A stretch of 64,000 nucleotides of DNA from Lyngbya aestuarii BL J (GTDB lineage Bacteria; Cyanobacteriota; Cyanobacteriia; Cyanobacteriales; Microcoleaceae): the NCBI RefSeq assembly GCF_000478195.2, contig NZ_AUZM01000033.1, positions 1 to 64,000 of the forward strand, read 5' to 3'. The notes beneath the pieces are model-generated. The model was not told the DNA's origin, did no database searches, and saw only the letters and a program-made list of their open reading frames with translations. Shown here one piece after another: positions 27,231 to 37,236 of the stretch; the stretch's first letter is position 1, and every line of letters begins with the position of its first letter. A program made the translations under genes and the position numbers.

Positions 27231-29069
27231 CTATGCGATCGCTGCAACCCGAACATCATTATTTGCTAACAAGTCTTGCAACTCCTCAGAGTCAACCGTC
27301 TCTTTCTCAATCAACATATCTGCTAACTTATTGAGAATCTGACGATTTTCTTCTAACACATTTTTAGCGCGAACATAAGCTTCATCAACTAAGCTACGAA
27401 CTTCTTCATCAATCGTCGCCGCCGTTTCTTCTGAGAAATCCCGCTCAGACATGATATCACGACCGAGGAAAACATTCCCCTGTTGACGACCTAAAGCCAC
27501 AGGCCCCAACCGTTCGCTCATCCCGTAACGAGTAATCATCTGACGGGCGACGCGAGTCACCTGTTGCAAGTCATTAGAAGCGCCAGTTGTGACTTCTTCA
27601 TGTCCAAAAACAATCTCCTCAGCCAGACGACCTCCCAAAGCGACAGCCATCTGATTTTGCAGATAAGAACGACTGAATAAACCCGAGTCCATCCGATCTT
27701 CACTGGGCATAAACCAGGTTAAGCCACCCGCACGACCCCGAGGAATAATGCTGATTTTTTGTACAGGGTCATAGTCCGGCATCAACGCACCAACTAACGC
27801 ATGACCTGCTTCGTGAAAAGCAACCAGAGTTTTGCGCTTTTCGCTCATTACCCGATCTTTCTTCTCGGGGCCTGCTAACACGCGATCAATGGCGTCATTC
27901 ACCTCATCCATCGAAATTTCAGTTAAATTACGACGAGCGGCTAAAATTGCAGCCTCATTGAGCAAGTTAGACAGGTCAGCGCCTGTAAACCCAGGAGTCC
28001 GACGGGCAATTTTTTCTAAGTCTACATCTTTGGCAAGAGTTTTGCCGCGAGCATGGACTTGCATAATTTCTAGACGACCAGCGAAGTCCGGACGATCCAC
28101 AACCACTTGACGGTCAAAACGACCCGGACGCATTAATGCTGCATCCAAGACATCAGGACGGTTGGTAGCCGCAATAATGATAATTCCGGTATTGCCTTCA
28201 AAACCATCCATTTCGGTGAGTAACTGGTTGAGGGTTTGTTCCCGTTCATCGTTACCGCCACCTAAACCTGCACCCCGTTGACGACCAACGGCATCAATTT
28301 CATCGATGAAGACGATACAAGGGGCGTTGGCTTTGGCTTGTTCAAACAGGTCACGTACCCGAGAAGCACCGACACCGACGAACATTTCAACAAATTCTGA
28401 ACCGGAGATACTGAAGAAAGGAACACCTGCTTCCCCGGCGACGGCCTTAGCCAGAAGGGTTTTACCCGTTCCCGGAGGGCCAACTAATAGCACACCTTTG
28501 GGAATTTTTGCACCGACTGCCGTAAAGCGATCGGCATTTTTCAGGAAGTCTACTACTTCGCTCAGTTCGAGTTTAGCCTGTTCAATTCCAGCTACATCCC
28601 CAAAGGTGACTTGAGTTTGGGGTTCCATCTGAACTCTGGCTTTAGACTTACCAAAGTTCATCGCTTGGCTTCCAGGGCCGCTTTGGGCGCGACGCAATAA
28701 GAAAAATAAGCCAACTAAAAGTAAAATAGGGAAGAATAAGCTGCTGAGAGCTTTGAACCAGAAACCCTCATCACTTTGGGGCATTACGGAAATGTCAACG
28801 TTATTCTCACTGAGAATATCGATCAAGCCCGGATCGGGAGGAAGGTTAACCATGATTTTGGCGCCATCCTCGGCGGTAACGAGAGCCTTGGATCGATCAG
28901 CGCTCAGGCTAACCCGCTCAACCTGATTGTTCTCGACTTCCTGAATGAAAGTGCTATATTTCCAAGTTTCCCGTGTTTGAGGTTGTTTATCAAAAAAGGC
29001 TGTTGCCAGGGCAATGACAACAATTGCTAAAAGTGCGTATAAGCCTGCGTTTCTCCAGCGTTTGTTCAC
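27231..29069 (-). CDS. ftsH: ATP-dependent membrane zinc protease FtsH
   Basis: This 612-residue AAA+ protease is anchored in the thylakoid or plasma membrane. Two membrane helices (about 10-26 and 108-126) enclose a lumenal/periplasmic loop. The AAA domain shows Walker A GPPGTGKT (about 202-209), Walker [12 protein letters not shown], and the second region of homology [20 protein letters not shown]. The protease domain has the zinc motif HEAGH (about 425-429). Cyanobacterial FtsH complexes degrade damaged D1 and other membrane proteins and help iron acclimation. The start sequence [20 protein letters not shown] and the short length suggest the FtsH3-type paralogue, but assignment needs a tree. 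The start is GTG with AGGAGG about 12 bases upstream. A strong terminator follows. Confidence 0.95.
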   Translation of the reverse strand: MNKRWRNAGLYALLAIVVIALATAFFDKQPQTRETWKYSTFIQEVENNQVERVSLSADRSKALVTAEDGAKIMVNLPPDPGLIDILSENNVDISVMPQSDEGFWFKALSSLFFPILLLVGLFFLLRRAQSGPGSQAMNFGKSKARVQMEPQTQVTFGDVAGIEQAKLELSEVVDFLKNADRFTAVGAKIPKGVLLVGPPGTGKTLLAKAVAGEAGVPFFSISGSEFVEMFVGVGASRVRDLFEQAKANAPCIVFIDEIDAVGRQRGAGLGGGNDEREQTLNQLLTEMDGFEGNTGIIIIAATNRPDVLDAALMRPGRFDRQVVVDRPDFAGRLEIMQVHARGKTLAKDVDLEKIARRTPGFTGADLSNLLNEAAILAARRNLTEISMDEVNDAIDRVLAGPEKKDRVMSEKRKTLVAFHEAGHALVGALMPDYDPVQKISIIPRGRAGGLTWFMPSEDRMDSGLFSRSYLQNQMAVALGGRLAEEIVFGHEEVTTGASNDLQQVTRVARQMITRYGMSERLGPVALGRQQGNVFLGRDIMSERDFSEETAATIDEEVRSLVDEAYVRAKNVLEENRQILNKLADMLIEKETVDSEELQDLLANNDVRVAAIA

Positions 29070-29144
29070 CGGGGTCTATCCTCCTAATGTTGCTCCGAGT
29101 CCTGTGGACTCTGGTATCTTTTTTATTATGTTTACCAATCTTAA

Positions 29145-29345
29145 CGTATTTTTCATCAATCCTGGGGATCGGGACAAGAAGCCTTAACATTCGATCGGGG
29201 TGATGTTGTCACTTCAGACCGGGAATGGGTGGCGAAAAATAAACGCTTGTTTATTAACATCGAATCACTTTTTTGTCAAGATGGTTTTCGCTTCAGTTTT
29301 CTGAGAACAGAAGGACTAGAAAAATTAAGAATTGAACAGAGTTAA
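29145..29345 (+). pseudogene. startless coding remnant, unidentified
   Basis: A 66-codon reading bounded by in-frame stops has protein-like composition (GQEALTFDRGDVVTSDREW, then CQDGFRFSFLRTEGLEKL) and ends in TAA at 29343-29345. It has no in-frame ATG and no ribosome site, so it looks like the 3' end of a deleted gene. I do not recognise the family. It fills most of the 328-base gap between ftsH and the CmcI-like gene; the rest of the gap holds the ftsH leader, including its AGGAGG. Confidence 0.4.
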
Positions 29346-29397
29346 GAATGAGTTCATTATTGTTAATTGAAAAAGATGATTTGAAACTTGAAGTTTT

Positions 29398-30207
29398 ATG
29401 CAAAATCTAGAAGCGACACTGCAAGCAGCTTTAACATTTTATCAAGCCGGAGATGATCACACAACGGAGTTGGTCTGTTGCCAAATCCTAGAATCTCATC
29501 CTGACTATGAACCTGCTTTGAATCTTTTAGGGAAAATTAGACATCATTCTATTCAGCAGCAGCTTTCTGCTGCAAACGCAGGTCTAGCTTATCATTTATG
29601 GTACTATAATCAGCAGGTTTGGACAACCACAACTTGGGCAGGAGTCAAAGCCTTGAAATCTCCCTGTGATCTGTGGAATTATCAAGAAATTATTTTTGAG
29701 TTGAAACCCAGTTTAATTCTAGAGTTTGGGACTTACTCCGGGGGCGCAACATTGTTTTTTGCGTCTTTACTCGATCAAATGTCTTATGATTCTAAAATCT
29801 TATCTATTGACATTGATCATCATTTAATGGATGAAAGCCTGAGACATAATCCGCGTATAGAATTAATGCTTTGTTCTTCTATTAGTCCTCAAGTTTCTCA
29901 AAGAATTTCTCAGTTACGTCAAGAATTTCCGGGATCTGTTTTTGCTATTTTAGATAGTAATCACGAAAAAAATCATGTTTTTCAAGAAATGTTATTATTG
30001 CGTTCTTTATTAAACAAAGGAGACTATCTTATTGTCGAAGATGGAAATATTAATGGTCATCCCGTATTACCCGAATGGGGAGAAGGGCCTTACGAAGCGA
30101 TAGAACAATATGTTTCGCTATATCCCAATGACTATGAATTGGATCGCAAACGAGAAGATAAATTTGGTTTTACTTTTGCTCCAAAAGGATTTTTAATTCG
30201 ATGTTAA
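29398..30207 (+). CDS. CmcI/rhamnosyl O-methyltransferase-family protein
   Basis: This 269-residue protein has an N-terminal stretch of about 60 residues resembling a TPR-like helical pair (QAALTFYQAGDDHTTELVC). The domain of the cephalosporin hydroxylase CmcI/rhamnosyl O-methyltransferase family follows. The AdoMet-binding motif is LILEFGTYSGGATLFFASLL (about 108-127), followed by SIDIDHH, FAILDSNHEKNHV with its conserved Asp-His, and LIVEDGNINGHPV. These enzymes usually methylate sugar hydroxyls despite the historic name. It begins a same-strand run with a methyltransferase 16 bases on and the giant glycosyltransferase, so glycan O-methylation is a reasonable role. Substrate unknown. Confidence 0.85.
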   Translation: MQNLEATLQAALTFYQAGDDHTTELVCCQILESHPDYEPALNLLGKIRHHSIQQQLSAANAGLAYHLWYYNQQVWTTTTWAGVKALKSPCDLWNYQEIIFELKPSLILEFGTYSGGATLFFASLLDQMSYDSKILSIDIDHHLMDESLRHNPRIELMLCSSISPQVSQRISQLRQEFPGSVFAILDSNHEKNHVFQEMLLLRSLLNKGDYLIVEDGNINGHPVLPEWGEGPYEAIEQYVSLYPNDYELDRKREDKFGFTFAPKGFLIRC

Positions 30208-30223
30208 TTTTTATTCCTATTTA

Positions 30224-30838
30224 GTGATGAAATTTAGATTACATCAACCTACCTTAAAGTTATTACAAGGATTATCGGGAGTAGAACTCGGTGCTGCGGC
30301 TCATAATCCCTTTGGTGTTCATTCTATGAATGTTTCACCTAAATTTGATGAACAGGTTTATCGCGAGAGTCAAGTTGAAATGGGAGAAACTCCGACTCCA
30401 ATTGATCTTTATGGAGATGCCAGTAATATTCCCCTAGACAAACACAGCCAAGATTTTGTATTATCCAGTCATGTTTTAGAACATATTCCTAACCCGATAC
30501 AAGCCTTTTTAGAGTGGCAAAGAGTGCTGAAACCCGGTGGTTATGTTGTAATGATTGTTCCTCAACCCGATGCTTTACTCGGTGATAATCGCGCTTTATC
30601 TCGTTATGATCAACTCATTCAAGCTTATCAAGAAAATTGGACAATCGAAACTGCACCCCCTGGAAGTTGTTATTCTGATCATTATTGGAAATTTACCTCA
30701 ACAATGTTAAGAAAGTTTATTGACAAATTAAAATCAGGAGTAGAAGATTTACCGCACATTAATTGGACATTAGTTGGAATAGAAGATCCCGATAGTAAAG
30801 TCGGAAACGGATTTTGGCTTGCTTATCGAGTTCAATAA
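30224..30838 (+). CDS. SAM-dependent methyltransferase, type 11
   Basis: This 204-residue class I methyltransferase starts at GTG 30224 or at the adjacent ATG 30227. The N terminus has an unusual motif (GLSGVELGAAAHNPFGVHSMNV-like, about 18-38) where the glycine loop GAAAHNPFG probably contacts AdoMet. The later blocks DFVLSSHVLEHIPNPIQA (about 80-97) and VLKPGGYVVMIVPQP (about 105-119) are classic type 11 motifs. The C terminus ends in KVGNGFWLAYRVQ. It lies between the CmcI-like gene and the four-GT2 protein in one orientation, which fits methylation of a sugar or capping of a glycan. Specificity cannot be told. Confidence 0.88.
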   Translation: MMKFRLHQPTLKLLQGLSGVELGAAAHNPFGVHSMNVSPKFDEQVYRESQVEMGETPTPIDLYGDASNIPLDKHSQDFVLSSHVLEHIPNPIQAFLEWQRVLKPGGYVVMIVPQPDALLGDNRALSRYDQLIQAYQENWTIETAPPGSCYSDHYWKFTSTMLRKFIDKLKSGVEDLPHINWTLVGIEDPDSKVGNGFWLAYRVQ

Positions 30839-30900
30839 TTTAACTTCAAACTTAAAAATATTTTGAAACCCTAAGTACCCAACATTTATCGGAAAAAAAT

Positions 30901-33900
30901 ATGAGTCTTAAAGCATCATTGAGTTATCAGCCTCTCATCAGTATTATTTTACCCGTTTTTAATCCACCAGAACCCTACTTCAGATCGGCTTTACAATCCG
31001 TTTTGGATCAAACCTATTCTCACTGGGAATTGTGTATTGCTGATGATGCTTCAAGCTTACCTTATGTTCGAGCCGTTATAGAAGAATATGTTCACCAAAA
31101 TAGCAGAATTAAACGGGTATTTAGATCCGAAAATGGTCATATTTCTGCTTGTTCTAATTCGGCTTTAGAAATAGCAACAGGTGAATTTATTGCATTATTA
31201 GATCACGATGACTTACTAACTTCTGACGCTTTAGAAGAAGTTGTGCGGCTACTCAATCAGCATCCAGAAGCCGACATGATTTATTCCGATGAAGATAAAA
31301 TAGATGATCATAATCAATTGAGAGAAGCCGCTTACAAACCCGATTGGTGTCCCGATTCATTTCTCTCTCGAATGTACACCTGTCATTTAGGTGTTTATCG
31401 TCGATCATTAGTTAATCAAATTGGAGGATTTAGAATTGGGTTTGAAGGAAGTCAAGATTATGATCTAGTCTTAAGGCTAACCGAAAAAACAGATAAAATT
31501 TTTCATATTCCTAAAATTCTGTATCACTGGAGAATACACTCGGCGTCTGCTTCTCTGTCACAAACGGCTAAACCTTATGCTTATCAAGCCGCAACAAAAG
31601 CTTTAACAGAAGCCATGCAAAGACGGAATGAAGGTGGACGAGTTATTCCACTAAAAGATTCTCCAGGATATCACAGTATTCGCTATAAAATTGATTGTTA
31701 TAGACGGGTTAGCATTATTATTTTGACCCGAGATTGTGGGAGTATTTTACATCAATGTTTAACCTCTATTTTTCAGAATACCAGTTATCCTAACTATGAA
31801 GTGATTGTGATTGATAATGGGAGTGTTGAAGCAGAAACACAAAATATTTTAGACTATTGGAAAACACAAAAATCAGATCAATTTAAAATCTATCCTTTAG
31901 AGACTCCCTTTAATTATTCTCAGCTTAACAACTCTGGTGTGAGTCCAACAAATAGCGAATATTTAATATTTTTGAATAATGATACTAAAGTCATTACATC
32001 AGATTGGATAGAAGCATTGGTTGAACAAGCTCAACGTCCCTCAATTGGTGCTGTGACTGGGTTACTTTTATATCCAGATAAAACTATTCAACACGCTGGA
32101 TTTGTTTTAAGTAAAAATCAAATATCGAGTTCCTTTTATCCGGGTATTTCTAAAATCAATGATTATGATACGTTCTTACAAATTAACTTAATTAATAATG
32201 TTTCTGCGGTGAGTGGCGTTTGTTTAGCTTGTCGTCGCACTGTATTTCAGGAAGTCGGAGGATTTGATGAAGCATTACCCTTAATCTATAATGATGTTGA
32301 TTTTTGTTTAAAACTAATCAATCATGGATATCGAAATATTTATCTTCCTCATGTTCGACTCTATCATCAAGAGTTAAAAAGTTGGGATGTAGACTTAACA
32401 GCCAGTCAACGCATTCAAATTCAGCAATCTTCTACACAATTAATTAAGCAACGATGGAGTCATATTCTGACTTCTGATCCCTGTAGTCATCCTCATTTTA
32501 TTCAAAAATTTACAACAAAAAAATTAGAGATTCCTTCCGTTCATCAGCATCAGAGAATCGTGAGTTATCCGTTGGTTAGTGTTTGTGTTCCGACTTATAA
32601 TGGAGAGAAATATTTAGCCGAGTGTTTAGAGAGTATTTTATCTCAAACCTACCCACATTTAGAAATTATTATTTCGGATGATAATTCCAGAGATAGAACG
32701 TTAGAAATTGCTCAATATTTTCAATCTAAATTCTCTGGACATTTTAGAATTTTAACTCACCATCAGTATGGGTTAGCAGTTAATTGGAATTACTGCATTT
32801 CTCAGGCTCAAGGAAAGTATATAAAATTTATATTTCAAGATGATATTTTAGAAAATACCTGTATTGAAGAATTAGTAAATTTAGCAGAAACAGAAGAAAA
32901 AATTGGATTAGTCTTTTCTCGTCGTCAAATGTTAGTTTCTCCCGAAGCACAGTCTAATCAATATTGCCAAGAAATTAGTGTTTATGCTAAAGATATTGAT
33001 AAACATTGGCTAAACCTAAAATCAATACAAGAGGGAAAAGAACTCCTTGCTGTTCCCTATCTTTTAAATCATCCTATTAATAAAATTGGAGAACCTAGTA
33101 CCGTTTTAATCCGCAAAAGTGTATTTCAGAATGTCGGAATGTTCGATCCTGAACTCTATCAACTGCTTGATCTAGAAATGTGGTTTAGGATTATGAGCCA
33201 ATATAAAATCGGTTTTATTAACAAAAGCTTGTCTCAATTTCGGATTCATCCAGAGCAGTTATCAATTACTAATAAACTTCAGGGAAATAGTCAACGAGAT
33301 ATTCATAGATTCTATCAAAAAATTGTTAATAGTTCCTATTTTGAGTGTTTTGACTCAAAGCTTAAATCTCAATTAACGCAAACCCTAACAAAAACATCTG
33401 GTTATCAATTAATAGAGACTCAACAACCTTCACCTTTTCAGAATATGAATTTTCCTAAAATTGATCGGAATATTGAACAAAAAAATAGACCTTTTTGGTC
33501 AGTAATGATTCCCACTTACAATGGAGCAAAGTATTTAGCAAATACACTCAATAGTTTGTTAAGTCAAGCACCTAATCCCGAAGAAATGCAAATTGAAGTT
33601 GTAGATGATTGTTCCCCAGATCAAGATATAGAAACACTGGTTAAAGAGATTGGAGGCGAACGGATTTCATTTTATCGACAACCTCGAAACTTAGGCTTAA
33701 TTGGGAATTGGAATGATTGTATTCAACGTGCAAAAGGAGAATGGGTTCATATCCTCCATCAAGATGATTTGATCTTACCGGAATTTTATAAAAAATTACG
33801 AGCATTAATTGAACAAGAAGCCCAAGCAAGTGCAGCTTTTTGTCGCCATTATTATATTGATGCAGAAGGAAAACAACATTCTATATCGAGTTTAGAACAG

Positions 33901-36900
33901 GAAAAACCTGGAATTATTCCCAACTGGATTGAACGAATTTCTATCATGCAGCGAATTCAATGTCCTGCAATTGTTGTCAAACGAAGTGTGTATGAAACCC
34001 TCGGAGGATTTTGTCTAGAAGCAGGTTCAGCCGCAGATTGGGAAATGTGGAAACGAATCGCTGTCAATTATTCGGTTGTCTATGAACCTCAACCATTGGC
34101 TTGTTATCGTCTCCATTCATCTTCTGAAAGTTCTCGTTTGATTAAAGTCGGTGCAAATATTACAGACATACTCAAAGCCATTGAAATTTCCCAGTCTTAT
34201 CTTCCGCCTGACAAAGTAGAAATCCTCTCAAACAAAGCACGAGAACACTATGCTTTTTATGCAGTGAATACAGCCAAGCAGATGTTTGGACTGAAGGAAG
34301 AAAAAATAGCGATTGCCCAAATACAAGCTGCACTGAATTGTAGTCAATCTCAGCAAGTTAAAGACGCGATTATTCAGCTATTCAGTTCAGAAAAATCGGC
34401 AGAAAATGACTTAAAGTTAAACGAACTTTTACCAGTAGTCACGAGTTTATCAGAACAATATCGTCAAGACTATAAAAATACAACTGCTTTGCATGAACTC
34501 ATAAAAATTCGTCAACATTTAGCAGAAGTTTGGTTGAATACTTCCTCAGAAGTATTGGATAAAATTTATCTAGGAGATGGCGGAAAAGCTCACAAAATAT
34601 TGCTGAAAAGTGGCATTAAATATGAACTCTTAACCGACGCAGAACGCCAACTGGTGAATCAGATTAAAACAGTCATATCTCAAGGTTTCTCACATCCTCA
34701 AGCTATTCAATATTTACTGGCAGGAATGCTTTATTGTCGTGCTGACCAACTCCAGGTTAAGTTTGATCACGCTCCTATTCCAACGTGGTTTGCTGACAGT
34801 TATATTGAATTTATGTTTGAAACTCCTCCTCTATTTCAAGAACTAGGGGAAGCCGATCATTATGCTCATTATCAATCCCAATGGCTGGATTATATTGTTA
34901 AAAATTTACAACAGCAACCCCACTCTCCGGTCTGGCATAACATTGTAAAATTCTTTATTAAAAACTCTAATTTTATTCCTCACTATTTTGCCAATTTTAA
35001 TGTCAAAAATATCTATACTCAAAGAGCTGAAATCATAGCTTTTTTCCTAAATATTCAAGGATGTCAACTTAATTATCAGTTCCCTCAACGTCCTGTAAAT
35101 CGTCCTAAAATTCGTTTAGGGATTCTCAGTAACCATTTTACTCCACAAACAGAAACCTATTTTACTTTGCCTGTTTTTGAACATTTAGATCGATCTCAAT
35201 TTGAAATTATTTTATATGCTTTCCATTGTAATCAACATCCTCTAGAACAATATTGTCAGAGTTGTGCAGATCGATTGGTAAAACTCCCATCCCGGTTATC
35301 GGAACAAGTAGAGTTAATTCGTCAAGATGACTTAGACATTCTGTTATTAGGAACGAATGTAACGGCTGTTGTCTCCTCAATTACACAATTAGTATTTCAC
35401 CGTTTAGCCCGGATTCAAACAACCATATTTTCTTCTCCTGTTACCACCGGAATTAAAAATATTGATTATTATATTTCTGGTCAGTTGTCAGAAACAAAAA
35501 CGATTGCTCAAAGCCATTACCGTGAAAATTTAGCTTTATTACCAGAAACGGGTTTTTGTTTCAGTTACTATGCTGTTGAACCTTCTCCCGCTCAAATTAA
35601 TCCCACCCGTGAAACTTGGGGAATAACGGATGAAACTGTTGTGTTGATGTCGGGTGCAAACTTCTATAAAATTATTCCAGAAATCGGAGAAACTTGGGCT
35701 AAAATTTTAGCAGCCGTACCGAATTCTATTTTAGTCCTTTATCCTTTTGCTCCAAGTTGGAGTCGTTCTTATGCAGTCATGCCTTTTATAAGACGATTTC
35801 AACACACTTTACAACAATATGGTGTTAGGCAAAAACGGTTAGTGATCATTAAATCTCTACCTAGTCGCTCAGATGTTAAAGAATGTTTAAAGTGTGGAGA
35901 TATTTATTTAGATTCTTATCGTCATTCGGGTTCAAATTCCCTAGTTGATCCTTTAGAAGTGGGTTTACCAACGATCACAATGGATGGAGAAACTTTACGC
36001 TCTAAACATGGATCGGGAATGTTGCGATCGCTGGCTTTAAATGACTTGATTGTTGACAGTGAAGATACTTATATAAACTTAGCAGTTCAGTTAGCAAATA
36101 ACCCGCAACTTAGACAACAATATTGCCATAAAATCAAACAAAAAATGCAGCAAAATCCTTCATTTTTAGATAGCTTTAGTTATTCTAAAAAAATGGAGTC
36201 ACTGTTTAAAAAATTCTTTAATACTTGGAAACAAAATCAACAATTTCCTGAAATTCCCCTCAATACTCCTATCGCTAGACGAGACTATTTGTCGGAGTTA
36301 GTTCATTATATTAATCTCTACGCCCTCAATCCCTCTGAGCAAGACGTTATCGAACGCTTACGCCAACTTCGTAAAGCCATGGCGGAATACTGGTTAAAAA
36401 TTTCTTTTGAACAATTAGAGGAAGTTTATAAAGGACACATGGGAAGTGGCTATCAAGTTTTACTCAGTCGGGGAATTCAACATGAACCTTTAATCGAAGC
36501 TGAACGTCAATTTGTCGATGAACTAACCCAAGTCGCTACGGGTTTAACACATCCAAATGCGCTGAACTGTTTAATTGCAGCGATGTTGTATTATGTACCC
36601 GGTAAAATGTTAGTTCGAGATGCTGAAAAACGTTTACCGAGTTGGTTAATTAAAGACTATAAAACCGTATTTGAAAATCAACAGGTTTTACAGAAAGTTG
36701 AACAGACATTAGCCGCAGCCCAAGTCAAAACAACACCCGAAATCCTCACTGCAAAGACTTCTACTCTCACAACTCAACAATTTCAAAATCGCCTTCAAGG
36801 TTGTCTAAACTTGTATCATATTGATCCATCAACTCAATCGGTTGTAGAAGAATTACGTCAAATTCGGCGACAACTTGCAAATTTTTGGTTAACTGTAGCA

Positions 36901-37158
36901 GAAACGGATTTAGAATCAGTTTATCAAAGTTCTATCGGAAAATGTTCTCAGTTATTTTATAAAAGTGAGTTTATTAGTGAACCTCTCACCGCAGCAGAAC
37001 AGCAAATTTACCACCAACTAACTACTGAGTTGAATTCAAGATTAAATACCCAAAAATTGATAAATTATGTTTTAGCTGTAAGGTTTTATTCTTCTCTAGA
37101 ACGATTACAAATTCCAGAACTTTCAGCTTTACCTTCCTGGCTACAAGCGATAAATTAG
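30901..37158 (+). CDS. 2085-residue glycosyltransferase: four GT2 domains, SPINDLY/GT41 domain and three unknown repeats
   Basis: Four family-2 glycosyltransferase domains come first. GT2-1 (about 11-240) has LLDHDDLL and YSDEDKID. GT2-2 (about 266-530) has VIDNGS, LNNDTKV and YNDVDFCLKL. GT2-3 (about 556-840) has PTYNGEKYL and IFQDDIL. GT2-4 (about 863-1100) has PTYNGAKYL and ILHQDDLI. A GT41 O-GlcNAc-transferase-like domain without TPRs follows (about 1400-1780: KIRLGILSNHF, LVIIKSLPSR, GDIYLDSYRHSGSNSLVDPL, VGLPTITMDG). Three copies of a helical module of about 110 residues lie at about 1195-1310, 1793-1930 and 1960-2085, sharing the pattern LRxxRxxLAxxWL...VYxG...SGI...LTxAERQ...PxW. All five catalytic domains appear intact. 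It probably assembles a multi-sugar chain for a surface polymer or protein. It is AT-rich and the last gene of the locus. Confidence 0.9.
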   Translation: MSLKASLSYQPLISIILPVFNPPEPYFRSALQSVLDQTYSHWELCIADDASSLPYVRAVIEEYVHQNSRIKRVFRSENGHISACSNSALEIATGEFIALLDHDDLLTSDALEEVVRLLNQHPEADMIYSDEDKIDDHNQLREAAYKPDWCPDSFLSRMYTCHLGVYRRSLVNQIGGFRIGFEGSQDYDLVLRLTEKTDKIFHIPKILYHWRIHSASASLSQTAKPYAYQAATKALTEAMQRRNEGGRVIPLKDSPGYHSIRYKIDCYRRVSIIILTRDCGSILHQCLTSIFQNTSYPNYEVIVIDNGSVEAETQNILDYWKTQKSDQFKIYPLETPFNYSQLNNSGVSPTNSEYLIFLNNDTKVITSDWIEALVEQAQRPSIGAVTGLLLYPDKTIQHAGFVLSKNQISSSFYPGISKINDYDTFLQINLINNVSAVSGVCLACRRTVFQEVGGFDEALPLIYNDVDFCLKLINHGYRNIYLPHVRLYHQELKSWDVDLTASQRIQIQQSSTQLIKQRWSHILTSDPCSHPHFIQKFTTKKLEIPSVHQHQRIVSYPLVSVCVPTYNGEKYLAECLESILSQTYPHLEIIISDDNSRDRTLEIAQYFQSKFSGHFRILTHHQYGLAVNWNYCISQAQGKYIKFIFQDDILENTCIEELVNLAETEEKIGLVFSRRQMLVSPEAQSNQYCQEISVYAKDIDKHWLNLKSIQEGKELLAVPYLLNHPINKIGEPSTVLIRKSVFQNVGMFDPELYQLLDLEMWFRIMSQYKIGFINKSLSQFRIHPEQLSITNKLQGNSQRDIHRFYQKIVNSSYFECFDSKLKSQLTQTLTKTSGYQLIETQQPSPFQNMNFPKIDRNIEQKNRPFWSVMIPTYNGAKYLANTLNSLLSQAPNPEEMQIEVVDDCSPDQDIETLVKEIGGERISFYRQPRNLGLIGNWNDCIQRAKGEWVHILHQDDLILPEFYKKLRALIEQEAQASAAFCRHYYIDAEGKQHSISSLEQEKPGIIPNWIERISIMQRIQCPAIVVKRSVYETLGGFCLEAGSAADWEMWKRIAVNYSVVYEPQPLACYRLHSSSESSRLIKVGANITDILKAIEISQSYLPPDKVEILSNKAREHYAFYAVNTAKQMFGLKEEKIAIAQIQAALNCSQSQQVKDAIIQLFSSEKSAENDLKLNELLPVVTSLSEQYRQDYKNTTALHELIKIRQHLAEVWLNTSSEVLDKIYLGDGGKAHKILLKSGIKYELLTDAERQLVNQIKTVISQGFSHPQAIQYLLAGMLYCRADQLQVKFDHAPIPTWFADSYIEFMFETPPLFQELGEADHYAHYQSQWLDYIVKNLQQQPHSPVWHNIVKFFIKNSNFIPHYFANFNVKNIYTQRAEIIAFFLNIQGCQLNYQFPQRPVNRPKIRLGILSNHFTPQTETYFTLPVFEHLDRSQFEIILYAFHCNQHPLEQYCQSCADRLVKLPSRLSEQVELIRQDDLDILLLGTNVTAVVSSITQLVFHRLARIQTTIFSSPVTTGIKNIDYYISGQLSETKTIAQSHYRENLALLPETGFCFSYYAVEPSPAQINPTRETWGITDETVVLMSGANFYKIIPEIGETWAKILAAVPNSILVLYPFAPSWSRSYAVMPFIRRFQHTLQQYGVRQKRLVIIKSLPSRSDVKECLKCGDIYLDSYRHSGSNSLVDPLEVGLPTITMDGETLRSKHGSGMLRSLALNDLIVDSEDTYINLAVQLANNPQLRQQYCHKIKQKMQQNPSFLDSFSYSKKMESLFKKFFNTWKQNQQFPEIPLNTPIARRDYLSELVHYINLYALNPSEQDVIERLRQLRKAMAEYWLKISFEQLEEVYKGHMGSGYQVLLSRGIQHEPLIEAERQFVDELTQVATGLTHPNALNCLIAAMLYYVPGKMLVRDAEKRLPSWLIKDYKTVFENQQVLQKVEQTLAAAQVKTTPEILTAKTSTLTTQQFQNRLQGCLNLYHIDPSTQSVVEELRQIRRQLANFWLTVAETDLESVYQSSIGKCSQLFYKSEFISEPLTAAEQQIYHQLTTELNSRLNTQKLINYVLAVRFYSSLERLQIPELSALPSWLQAIN

Positions 37159-37236
37159 TCAGAAATGTCTATATTTTTTAGTTGCAATGATACCCTAAAT
37201 TTAACATTTTTTATGAAATTAATTTTAAAATTGCAG

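Noticed and set aside
29348-29410. 20-codon ATG reading overlapping the CmcI-like start, possible leader peptide
   Set aside because: No attenuation structure or ribosome site was seen; such short readings are expected by chance.
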